Assembly (NCBI GenBank): GCA_035578175.1
Contig: JAQMRL010000003.1
Span: 85,075,969-85,139,968, forward strand
From: Catonia carolina
Taxonomy: Eukaryota > Arthropoda > Insecta > Hemiptera > Achilidae
Length of the DNA stretch: 64,000 nt
Direction of reading: 5' to 3'
The notes under the pieces were generated by a model that worked only from the letters and a program-made list of their open reading frames with translations, had not been told where the DNA came from and did no database searches. Below, in pieces: positions 56,401-64,000 of this stretch. Made by a program: the position numbers and the translations under genes. Every line of letters starts with the position of its first letter. The first letter of the stretch is position 1.

Positions 56401-59400
56401 TTGTTCTCTCCTTTGCGCTTCGATTTCAATTTGTACGTCATTGTTATGATTGTTACTATTTGTAACAATCACATTCTTTTGGTCAGCTCGCATTAAATCG
56501 TATTGTTTATCGTCTTCACTATGGTGGAACACTTCGCTTAATTCATACTCTCTCAACTGTGAACAAATAGAAAGAAGTAAAATTAATTTTTGTGTTAAGT
56601 TTATTGGTGTTGTTTAGGTCATCAGCTGAAAGACTGGTTTGAAACTCTAGAGGCTTTACTAAGTAAAACGAGGAGTAAGGTGGATTACAATGCCTTCCTC
56701 ACTGAGTGGAAAAGTATGCTAATCAGCATGCCCGGCCCTCTAAAAAGCATGTACTTTCCATCCTGCAAATGACACCTTCACTTCATTCACCACAGGGTCT
56801 GGCTGTATAATGAAATTTTTTACTCTTAGAGGAGATAACTCTGACTAGTGTATTTTGGATCTCTCTCTCTTCTGTTCTTGTATGATTCAGTCATATAATT
56901 GGCTGAGCATGTGATAAGAACTATTTTTTGTAGCCCTAAAACTATCAGATCGAGTGCAAATAATTTAATACTCCACCTGCCTGATATGGGCAAGTGTAAA
57001 AGTTTATGATCTGAAAACTTTTTGAATCTAACTTATTTTTGATTTCAAAATAAATCTAGATAGTTTAAATAAGTAAAAAGTAATTTCGATGAGCTAAACA
57101 TATTTAACTGTAAAATAATGTTGTATTTAACAAGTACTGCACTGTAGCAATACATTTAAAAAAAATTTCTGTATTTATCGTTTTAAAAAACAAGTTTAGG
57201 TTTCACATTGTACAACTAAGAGATTTTTTTGATTCCTAATGTGTGTATGTTGCACCCTACGACCGAATGAGATGAGGATGATGTGCATGATGTGTAAATA
57301 AGGTGTAGTCATGTACAGATTCAGGCCGTACATTCCTGAGAGGTGTGGTTAATTGAACTCCCAACCATCAAAATATACTGGTATCTACTGTCTAGTATTC
57401 AAGTCTGTATAAAAGTAACTACCTTTACTAGAATTTGAACCAGGAACCTTCATTTCCACAAATCAGCTGTTAAACACCTGATTCCCAGCAACGTCTTTAT
57501 CACTTGATGAACCCAGTGGGTTAACTAAGATATACCATAATTAAGGAACAATTGGCGAGGGGGATGAACAGCCTGATAAAAAGACTATCTAAAAGGATGC
57601 TGGACTTGTAGATGGCTTGAAAAAGACCAAGGAGTAGACCACGAGTGAAGTGAATGGGTTCAGTTACGGATGAACTGCGAAAAAGATGTGATGTCAAGAA
57701 AGCAATATTTCAATGATAATAAAGAGAAGTAGAGAGAAGTTTTGTTGGTTGTTGGGGCTGATCCTAGGAAACTTTGAAAAGAAATTAAAAATATGGTAAT
57801 GATACTACGACTAATAATACAATTTAAATAACTGTATAATACTTTAATAATACCGTTAAATTCCTTTACAAAGAACTAAAATATTAATTAAAAGTTTATC
57901 TTTTTACTAAGGACAAGATAAATCAGGCTTCTGTTAGTTCATCAGTGTTAGTAACACAGAGAGAGATTTAAATGGGTTGTATCATGTGTATAGATCAGGT
58001 TACATGAAAAAGGATTACTACGTGAATATATAAAATATTTAAAGTAAATCCTTCATCTTGTAATTAATCTAAATTAAAAATACTACTAATTTTTGCCAAA
58101 CTGTAATCCTCATAATGCTAATTTAATTTTCTTCTCATTTATTTTGTTATATTAACATGTTTCATAAAAGTATTTTTTTAATTGAAATTAATTAATAAAT
58201 TAATAAATAGTTAGTTTTAATTTTAATGGTTTGTTTACTCTGATGAGGTGGAACTTCCGAATCAATTTTTGTTCAACTTATAAATAAAGAAAATCACTTA
58301 TTAATGCTAAACTAGGCTGTGTAGAAAAAGTGCTTGAAATAAAAGTTGAGGTTTTTTCCTATAATTTTAACTGTTTACACTTTTGCCGAAAAATGCATAC
58401 TAAGGACGCAATATTAAAAAATGCCATTTTTATAATGATTTTGATGAACAAAATACAGAAAATCACTAATTGATGCTAACCTAAGTGCTGTAGAAAGAAA
58501 TTTTTGAAATAAAAGTTATAGGTTTTTTAATATTTACAACTTTAATTACATACACTTTTACTCTGAAATGCATATTAAGGCCACAGTCTTAAAAGAAACA
58601 TTTTTTACCACAAGAGCACAGCCTCCCCAAGATTTTCAGAAGACATGGCACTTCCTGTACCTTGTAGATAATAAAAAAATTAATAACTGAAGCAATTTCA
58701 AAGAAATTTTAAAGCCATTTTTGAGAAAATAACAGAAAAGTGAAAAATTGCACAAATAACTACTTCTGTTGACAAATTCTGATGAAAATGTTTATGTCGA
58801 GTCCCCTAGTTTATCTAACTTAAGTTTTAAGTTTCAACTTTGTAAAATATTTCATTCTTGAGATATTTTTCCATATTCAGACAGACAGACCAATCGCTAA
58901 CAACTTGTTTGTTGTATTCAGTGGGCCTGAAAATGTGTAGTCTATATCTTTAAAGTACTCGATTTCAAAAAATTGCTGTGAAACCAATACTTTCCTTCCC
59001 TTTATAGGGCAAGAGAATATAAAAATAATAATTTCTTTTGACTGAATCATAAATGAATACTCATTTGTGTAAACTACCTCTACAACAAAAGTTAGGCCAT
59101 AAAACAGACTAGAGATTTAAGGTACGACAGGAGCAGGATTATTCCTGTGGAATAGTAAGGGCAGTTTCACGAGTCACATGAAACGGCACCTTCTAGAGTA
59201 AGTGATGATTAAAAAAATAAAACAAAACTCATGAAATACCATTACCCTAAAAACTTGGAATGAAAAAATACTAACAAATATTTTACCGTTGTACAATAAT
59301 TTTCAATTATTTTTGTAAGACAACTGTAAATGTTGCTGAACATTAAGAGTTGTTTTTAAGTTCGACTGCAGGCAAAAACAAATGTAAACAGACATCAATA

Positions 59401-62061
59401 AAACATGGCTCATTAGAGAACGAAAAAACTCTTTAGAGTATACATTTACAAGGTACACAGTAGACTCCTTTAAATTTTTTTTATTATTAAAAAAATATTA
59501 CTTAACTTTTGAAGTCTCAAATCAAATTAACAAAAAAGTCGCAAAACTTTTTCTGTAATGGGCTAGGACGAGTTGGATACAGAATGTAGAGTAATAAAAA
59601 GGGTTCCCCCTCGTGAGTAAGAATGGGAGTGCTATAGCAAATAAGTAAGAAGAGAGAGCAAGGTATAAAAACTCGAGGTCGGTTAACAGAGCGTATGATT
59701 TTATGAAAATTACCCTAGAGCTCTTTTTAAAAGAAGTCAAGACCAGCCAGTGTAGAGAGAATTGGAAACTAAGAAAATGAAACAGGAATAAAAAAATCTA
59801 CAGGATATAGACATGGATTGTGGTGATGAAAGGGGAAGAGGAAAAGGGGGAGAGGAAAAAAAGACTGTATTGTAACAGGCTTAAGATTGCCATGGGAAGA
59901 TGGCAAAGAAGAAGAAAATCTGATGGGACAGGAGGGAATTACAAGGAACAGCAGTAAGAGAGAGGGAGAAGAGAAAGGAAGTTAAAGGGAAGGGGTAAAT
60001 TACTCCTCAAACGGGCAGGCAAATGAAGTGAGAGACGCCTTCCAAAATATACTCCCCAGGATGCTACTGCTTCCTTGTTCACTGCATCAAGTAATTCCCG
60101 TCTCTCTGATTAAACTTGTCTACTGTAAAGGTATGCTTTTTTTCTTCATTCTAGTTTACTTCTTCTTCTTTGTATTAAAAAAAATAAAAAGGAAAAGCTA
60201 ACGGAATAATAAAAGTACAGCATAGAAAAAATAAAGGAATGTAAAATACTTTTTTTTACTCAATGTAATTCACTCAGACTACACCTGTTAAATGTAAAGA
60301 AATAATCTACAAATAACGGAAGTTGTACTACAGTAATACATAATGAAGATATTCTAGTAACAATGAAAAGTTTTTGTCCTTTAATAATAATTCATGAAAG
60401 AGTATTTCTATTTGAAAATATGAGGTCATATGGAAATTTAAATTACAGAAACTGTACTAAATATAGACTTTATTAAACAAAAAACTAAAATTAAAGAAAC
60501 AAAGAATTATTATTTAACTTCTAACCTCAAATGGATACATTTCCATATTTTCAGTTTAAATTTCTTAAATAACAACAAGGGAATTTTATGTAAAACATTT
60601 ATTACATAAACTATTTAATAATGCCAATGTAAAATTTATTTTTAAGCACATTAAGCACATTTTTAAGCGGAAGAAGTGTGTAAGTGTGCCAGAAAACACA
60701 AAGATTGTCTTCACGATCACGTCAATGTTGAAGTGCTTCAACTGTTGGACAGTAGTGTAATAGTTAGGTGACTGAAAAGAACTAAGCCTATAGATTTAGT
60801 TTGTTAAAAAAATATTAAAAGTGTAATAGTTAGGTGACTGAAAAGAACTAAGCCTGTAGAGTTAGTTTGTTAAAAAAATATTATTAATAGTGTAATAGTT
60901 AGGCATAATAGTGTGTTAAGATAAGACTAATAAAAGTACTGTTAAACTATATATAAGAGTAAAATACTTTCAAGTTATGTATATAATATAAATTACTAAA
61001 ACTAATGGTTAGGCTACTTTTAAGTTATTTATATGTGTATTTACCTTAGTTAGTAGATTAACAATAGGTTTAAGTTAGAGATTTAAGAAATTAATATTTC
61101 TAGTGTTTATAGAATACTGTATGTGACATTAGAAAATAAGTGCTAGCATCAGTGGGTGACTGCATAATTATATACAAAGGGGGGATATTATCGCTAAAGA
61201 AAAAAACTGTTTGTTAGTTTTAAGTTACTAGTTGCAGTAAATCTATAATAAAAAAAGAGAATTTTAAAAGAAACATTTTAATTTTAATGATCTGTTATCT
61301 AGTATTAGTATAGTCACTCGTTATTTCACAATTGAATTTGATGATGACTAAACCTAATCCATAAATCTCTCTCCACATTTTAACAAAAAACATGTCATCG
61401 TTTTAATATGCTACCAGTTTGTTTATGACATCATATTGTCTCACATCGTTCTAACGTGCATTATAATTTATTTTTAATTAGGAATTTAAACCCACTGGGT
61501 TGGTCTAGAGGTAAAGTCGTTGCCATAATCAGCTGTTGAACAGCTGATTTTCGGAGACGAAGGTTCCTGGTTCAAATCCTAGTAAAGGTAGTTACTTTTA
61601 TTCGGATTTGAATACTAAGTAAGAATAAAAATAAAGGTGACGAAGTTTAAAAAGAAGGTTGGGTAAGTATTATATAAATTTATTATATGAAACAGAAATA
61701 ATTTCAAACTGCAGGATGCATTATAAAGATTTATTTTTAAATTCTCTATAATGTTTAATTTAGCAGAAATTTACGATATTCTAATATGCAGTTATTTATA
61801 CTTTATAGAATTAGTATTACATATTTAGTTCGGAATAAGTTTGTGCATGACTGGTTTTATAGGTTCTCTATTTATACATACCTTAATAAATTGGAAAGTA
61901 GCTATTGGTGGTAACCTTTTAAGATATGGGTAATAAAATGAACCTGCCGGATGAGGTGGATATTGACTGGTGATCCTATAAATAACACCTTGCGGTTCTG
62001 TAGCCCAGTTTGGTGCAGTAAATGTAAATCCATTATCTGTACCAGCATCCATTGGATCAAC
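47236..62061 (-). CDS. mspo: M-spondin/spondin-2-like secreted matrix protein, 3' four exons (5' partial)
   Basis: Exons in transcript order: 62061-61882, 56556-56342, 51646-51429, 47444-47236 (822 nt, 273 aa plus stop, phases consistent, all GT-AG). Exon 1 here is the C-terminal part of a spondin (SPON) domain: DAGTDNGFTF, APNWATEPQ, GSFYYPYLKRLPPIA, closely matching the mindin/spondin-2 pattern as I remember it. Then follow a linker with acidic and Q/N-rich stretches, a basic stretch (K/N/R-rich), and one thrombospondin type 1 repeat (WADWSACSVSCGVGE, then RGGKSCPPL and six Cys). Family proteins are secreted extracellular-matrix adhesion proteins; Drosophila M-spondin is at muscle attachment sites. 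The signal peptide and N-terminal spondin part must lie beyond 64000. Introns of 5.3, 4.7 and 4.0 kb are full of transposons. Confidence 0.9.
47535..49121. mobile_element. 1.6-kb foldback transposon with ~600-bp inverted arms, in mspo intron
   Basis: TA-flanked; both ends read CCGGGTGTCCATTAAGTCTG. Arms 47535-48143 and 48526-49121 are near-perfect inverted complements. The loop (about 48144-48525) encodes on the - strand a broken transposase C-terminus: DLSPLDYFFWGYLKNKVY, then ELKQRILNESAGI, VGGGHFEQLL, the Tc1/mariner-superfamily (IS630) pattern. No complete transposase. Confidence 0.92.
49180..50100 (+). pseudogene. degenerate LINE (reverse transcriptase C-terminal region)
   Basis: Broken + strand frames: KAGPQISFKKTKLLMN (palm/thumb), ALQGAHHLYKKKALLR, RKRRLTFYGHLNRINDERL, VPDKWFKEVRKDIEKTGI. 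The order and motifs fit the C-terminus of non-LTR retrotransposon RTs. Many stops. Confidence 0.7.
50335..51110 (-). pseudogene. degenerate LINE, second family, - strand
   Basis: From 51110 downward: DDTVLVTESEDTLQ-like catalytic box near 50985, FEKFxMS, then QIHKTPRISDSLQKVI, SEQSQVR and KTCVIPI near 50640-50780, as in RTE/CR1-type RTs. Heavily decayed. Confidence 0.65.
51429..51646 (-). CDS. mspo: mspo-like exon: Gly/Ser linker and basic tail
   Basis: Acceptor TTGTAG, donor A|GTAAGT; entry phase 2, exit phase 1. Begins LPVTASLTGTSPGGGS, then AVIPGAGIIPRGDKDAI, a helical stretch and a Lys/Asn-rich tail. No known domain, but the open frame joins both neighbours exactly (822 nt total, divisible by 3). 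Confidence 0.84.
51660..52385. other. mspo intron DNA, nothing recognised
   Basis: AT-rich intron sequence just upstream of the 51646 acceptor. Confidence 0.5.
52388..52665 (+). mobile_element. SINE family 1 copy in mspo intron
   Basis: CAGCTATTTAACAGCTGATT, GGTTCAAATTTTAC (B-box region), GACGGTTGGAGTTCAATTAA, TCATTGGGTCATGGGGTTGC, TTGCAATGTACACC. Confidence 0.8.
53470..53785 (-). pseudogene. mariner transposase C-terminal fragment
   Basis: - strand broken frames: LIYDNAPSYCEYD (second Asp region), NHPPYSPD-like QPPSIQSRPC, KNHVTTWLKSQEA-like, CATL. Many stops; no TIRs seen. Confidence 0.6.
53829..54175 (+). mobile_element. LINE family L-A, 5'-truncated copy
   Basis: TTAAAGATTAGGTGGGT, then ERSIQKHLTRRRDRLVGRIL and EGVNCRGRKRLEYL, a frameshift near 54075, and GAGAGACTGATGAAAAAAAA. 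Short flanking GAGGTTG repeats (about 53822 and 54183) may be the target duplication. Confidence 0.85.
54190..55265. other. mspo intron DNA, mostly unclassified
   Basis: No gene. 54955-55040 contains a weak SINE family 3 head (ACCACTGTGGTATTGTGGTA). 54319-54600 is open on the - strand for 93 codons but shows no motif. Confidence 0.4.
55268..55333 (-). mobile_element. SINE family 1, 5' head fragment
   Basis: - strand: ACCCACCGGATTGGTCTAGA (A-box part TGGTCTAGAGG), GGTAAATTCGTCACCGC, CAGCTGTTTAACAGCT. The rest of the SINE is absent. Confidence 0.7.
55334..55467. mobile_element. 134-bp hAT MITE with perfect 8-bp target duplication
   Basis: GGTAAAAC at 55326-55333 and 55468-55475. Ends CAGGGCGGATTTAGG and (other strand) CATGGGCAGATTTACGGGG. 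A second left-type end CATGGGCAGATTTACGGGG starts inside at 55379. Confidence 0.85.
55476..56330. other. mspo intron DNA, nothing recognised
   Basis: No repeat or gene recognised before the exon at 56342. Confidence 0.5.
56342..56556 (-). CDS. mspo: mspo-like exon: linker with acidic and poly-Q segments
   Basis: Acceptor TTCACAG, donor AAG|GTAGAT, ending in phase 2. Encodes LREYELSEVFHHSEDD, an N-rich segment, then a coiled Q/E/R stretch ending in poly-Q (QQQHQQQLQQ). Reading continues in frame from the spondin exon. Poly-Q length is likely to vary between individuals. A dispersed repeat (56608-57005) sits 51 bp upstream of the acceptor. Confidence 0.85.
56608..57005 (-). repeat. Repeat family A copy, 51 bp upstream of an mspo acceptor
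   Basis: GTTGTTTAGGTCATCAGCTG to GATCGAGTGCAAATAATTTA and CTGATATGGGCA, colinear with 45905-46310. Confidence 0.75.
57226..57530 (-). mobile_element. SINE family 1, most complete copy
   Basis: - strand: TAACCCACTGGGTTCATCAA head, CAGGTGTTTAACAGCTGATT, GGTTCAAATTCTAGTAAAGG, GATGGTTGGGAGTTCAATTA, tail AGGAATC. About 305 bp, the best template for the family consensus. Confidence 0.8.
57545..57785 (+). pseudogene. LINE RT C-terminal fragment
   Basis: Broken frames with KRLSKRMLDL and KRPRSRPRVKWMGSVTDEL-like residues (57600-57690), the terminal GRPRxRW motif found in many LINE polyproteins. Confidence 0.5.
57790..58265. other. mspo intron DNA, nothing recognised
   Basis: Very AT-rich, no features recognised. 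Confidence 0.5.
58270..59035 (+). repeat. Repeat family D copy
   Basis: Subunits start near 58289 and 58456 (AAAATCACT...ATGCTAA, about 168 bp apart), then AGCCTCCCCAAGATTTTCAG, GAAAATGTTTATGTCGAGTC, a short CAGACAGACAGACC tract and the end AACCAATACTTTCCTTCCC. Colinear with 1975-2800. Confidence 0.7.
59036..59839. other. mspo intron DNA, unclassified
   Basis: No motif. A 72-codon - strand open stretch (59522-59740) shows no family pattern. Confidence 0.4.
59840..60005. repeat. purine (GA)-rich low-complexity tract
   Basis: Long GA-rich strand with GAGAGGAAAAA and GAGAGAGGGAGAAGAGAAAG stretches. A matching CT-rich tract would lie on the - strand, the transcribed sense of the mspo-like gene. 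Confidence 0.7.
60010..60750. other. mspo intron DNA, nothing recognised
   Basis: AT-rich, no features. Confidence 0.5.
60755..60905. repeat. tandem repeat, ~66-69-bp unit, about 2.3 copies
   Basis: GTGTAATAGTTAGGTGACTG starts at 60755 and 60821 and a partial third starts at 60890. Unit includes AAAAGAACTAAGCCT and TTAGTTTGTTAAAAAAATAT. Confidence 0.9.
60906..61490. other. mspo intron DNA, nothing recognised
   Basis: AT-rich, no features. Confidence 0.5.
61493..61620 (+). mobile_element. SINE family 1, 5' half with clear A and B boxes
   Basis: CCCACTGGGTTGGTCTAGAG (A box TGGTCTAGAGG), CAGCTGTTGAACAGCTGATT, TTCCTGGTTCAAATCCTAGT (B box). The 3' half is missing. Shows the family is tRNA-derived. 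Confidence 0.85.
61882..62061 (-). CDS. mspo: mspo-like exon: C-terminal part of spondin domain
   Basis: 60 codons, phase 0 at both ends; acceptor CTGATTTCAG, donor GTATGT. DAGTDNGF and FYYPYLKRLPPIATF are family hallmarks. The acceptor lies only about 21 bp from a LINE insertion (62083-62524). Confidence 0.92.
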
Positions 62062-62082
62062 CTGAAATCAGACAAAATATTT

Positions 62083-62524
62083 TCTTTTGTCATCAGTCTC
62101 TTGACTGGTTTGATGCAGTTCTCCAACCTGTTCTATCTTGCGCAAGTCGTTTTATATCTACATACCTGTAACAGCCTACATCTTTTGTAATTTGCTTTAT
62201 ATATTCTAATCTTTGCCTCCCTCTACAATTTACTCCCTCAATATTACCCTCCATTATTAATAGCCCAATACCTGGATGTCTTAGGATATGCCCCATTAGC
62301 CTATCCCTTCTTTTGGTAAGATGCTTCCATATACTTCTTTCTTCATCCACTCGCCTAAGAACCTCTAAATTACTTATTTTGTCCACCCACTTAATCTTTA
62401 ACATTTTCCTATAACACCACATTTCAAAAGCTTCTATCCTCTTCTTTTCTACAGCCCCTATCACCCACATTTCACTTACGTATAGTGCTACACTCCAAAC
62501 ATAATGTTTTAAGAAATTTTTTTA
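62083..62524 (-). mobile_element. LINE family L-A insertion next to the mspo spondin-exon acceptor
   Basis: Perfect 13-bp target duplication AGACAAAATATTT at 62070-62082 and 62525-62537. Same orientation as the host gene. Holds a 125-codon open frame (62470 to 62093): KRIEAFEMWCYRKMLKI, NLEVLRRVDEERSIWKHL, EGVNCRGRQRLEYI, ending NQSRD, the intact C-terminus of a LINE RT polyprotein. The stop is followed by TGAC and a short A-rich tail. Recent. Confidence 0.92.
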
Positions 62525-62750
62525 AGACAAAATATTTATTACATTAAATTTATTATAACCACAATCAATAAAATAATTATTACAAAACTACTCATCGTTA
62601 GGTAGCAATCAACCTGTTAAATTTTCAGTGCATTTAAATTTTGAAACGTTAACAAACTCCTAAAACCTAAATTAAATTCCTTAAATTAGGGAGTAAAATC
62701 TCTCATGGTATTTGTGGTAAAATGAGTTCAGGGTTAATTTTATTACTTAA

Positions 62751-63449
62751 GGGGGTAGTCAACTCAAGAAGATGATTTTTTAAAAACTTCGATTGTTTTT
62801 TGCATTTATTTGAAGTTTAAAATTTTCTGAATCTCAACATATTTTGTTTACTTTGTAAGTTGACAAAAAGTTATAAAAACATGTGTTTAAAATAAAGCTC
62901 ACTAGCAAGGCGAGTGAAATTATTCCTTCAATTTTAAGTTTTCCGGAAATGTGGTTTTTGCATGATTGTACATTCTGGGAATTAAATATTTTGGTTTGTA
63001 TTGGAGGTATTTGGAAGATGTTTTTTTTCAAATGTTCATAATTTCTTGCTCTATTATCTGTGGAATCATTATTACAAAACCCTTAATACAGATTTAGTTA
63101 AAAAATAATTTGTGAATACATAAAATAAATGTTTTTGAAAATATGGTTTTTCTTCAATAAAATTGTTGTAAGAAAAATACAAACAAGCGCGTACAACAGA
63201 TAATAGACAGCAATTTTCTGTATTTTGTAGCATAAGAATCATGATGATATCTTTCTTGGTTCCTGAGGTATTTGGTTCCCCATAAAAGCCTGCTTTTACA
63301 ACCTCACCCTTCTATTAGGGGCTGTAATTAATTTTTTGCCTTGGTTCAAATGGTAGATCATTACTAGTAAATTACTCTTTCATTTAAAATAAATAATGAT
63401 AAATTATAGCCAGAAGTTTTCATTTTCATTTTCTCGGTTGACTACCCCG
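62751..63449. mobile_element. 699-bp TTAA-flanked element, non-coding (piggyBac-like MITE?)
   Basis: TTAA at 62747-62750 and 63450-63453. Inverted ends GGGGGTAGTCAACTCAAGAA and CGGGGTAGTCAACCGAGAAA. No transposase motif inside. TTAA duplication suggests piggyBac, but the terminus differs from the element at 21899. Confidence 0.7.
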
Positions 63450-63453
63450 TTAA

Positions 63454-64000
63454 CATTATTCAAATATTCTTTTATGTAACCGTTTTAATAGCCTGATAAA
63501 CATTTACAGTAAATTGTTTTCTGGTTTTCTACTGTATTGTATATAATACTTTTAGTCTTGAATATTTAAGTACTACTAAGGATTAAAAATACATCCCAGA
63601 CTGACTATGGAATAAGGTCAAATTATCATTTATGTTATTCAAATCTGTTTCTAATTCTAGATATTCCGCAATATCTACATGGCATTGAAAACAAATAATA
63701 ATCAACTGGCGTTGAGAAGCTTAACAGATAATTATTTTGAATGCAGGCCTTTTGACTACAAAGTTCAGGCTAATGAGTACAGTATTGTGATAAAACCGTT
63801 AAAGCACTGGGTCATTTGTATTTAGACAAAAACTTTGTATAGCCCGTACCAAATATTGAAAATTTCAAACGCACTAGGGAATTCTATTTTACAACACTAC
63901 CTAACACATTGACCTATACTGCAGAAAGTAAATGCTGCTGTAAAATCTAGTTTGTTTCAATCCACTAGAGGAATCTACAGTTGACAGTTTTGGAGAACTA
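63454..64000. other. unclassified DNA at window edge
   Basis: Presumed intron of the - strand gene; I found no spondin-domain exon here on the - strand. Confidence 0.45.

Noticed and set aside
62540..64000. Further spondin-domain exon upstream of 62061
   Set aside because: No - strand reading frame with spondin motifs and splice sites was found; the next exon is probably beyond the window.
1..64000. CRISPR arrays, operons, rRNA genes
   Set aside because: No regular repeat-spacer array, no prokaryotic gene packing and no rRNA-like sequence was seen.

Overview
This is AT-rich nuclear DNA from an animal, almost certainly an insect. The evidence is two intron-split genes with GT-AG junctions whose closest remembered relatives are insect proteins, plus a dense load of mariner, piggyBac, hAT, PIF/Harbinger, LINE and tRNA-derived SINE copies. 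The amount of mariner sequence would fit a hemipteran such as a triatomine bug, but that is a guess. There are no operons, CRISPR arrays or prokaryotic signals.

Two host genes are supported, facing each other. (1) A TatD-type metal-dependent nuclease on the + strand, six coding exons between 19282 and 29019. The splice phases join into one 303-residue frame that keeps the four metal ligands in E. coli TatD-like spacing. (2) The 3' part of an M-spondin/spondin-2-like secreted matrix protein on the - strand: four exons between 62061 and 47236 giving 273 residues (end of the spondin domain, a Q/N-rich linker, one thrombospondin type 1 domain). Its 5' exons lie beyond 64000. About 18 kb of gene-free DNA separates the two 3' ends. 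The first 19 kb is also gene-free.

Most of the rest is mobile DNA. Regions: 1-19 kb, SINEs, MITEs, an internally deleted mariner (8848-9735), a Tigger-like MITE (12101-12441), a LINE 3' end with perfect target duplication (12907-13308) and a 1.1-kb foldback (13811-14945). 19-29 kb, the nuclease gene, with introns holding a LINE remnant, a piggyBac derivative (21899-22778), SINEs, MITEs, a mariner tail and a Harbinger derivative (28090-28758). 29-47 kb, intergenic, with two mariners carrying inverted copies of their own 3' end (32874-34541 and 39334-40258), a 1.45-kb LINE with an 11-bp target duplication (40654-42101) and a third mariner derivative (43068-43810). 47-64 kb, the spondin gene, with introns holding a 1.6-kb foldback (47535-49121), degenerate LINEs, SINEs, and a recent LINE insertion just upstream of the spondin exon acceptor (62083-62524).

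I see no new gene system. The observations most worth following are the long inverted repeats made from transposon 3' ends (possible hairpin RNA sources), the LINE insertion that now forms part of a splice-acceptor region, a LINE family whose ORF ends only about 4 bases before its A-tail, and several multi-copy repeat families I cannot classify. All family assignments come from motif recognition by eye; no search was run.
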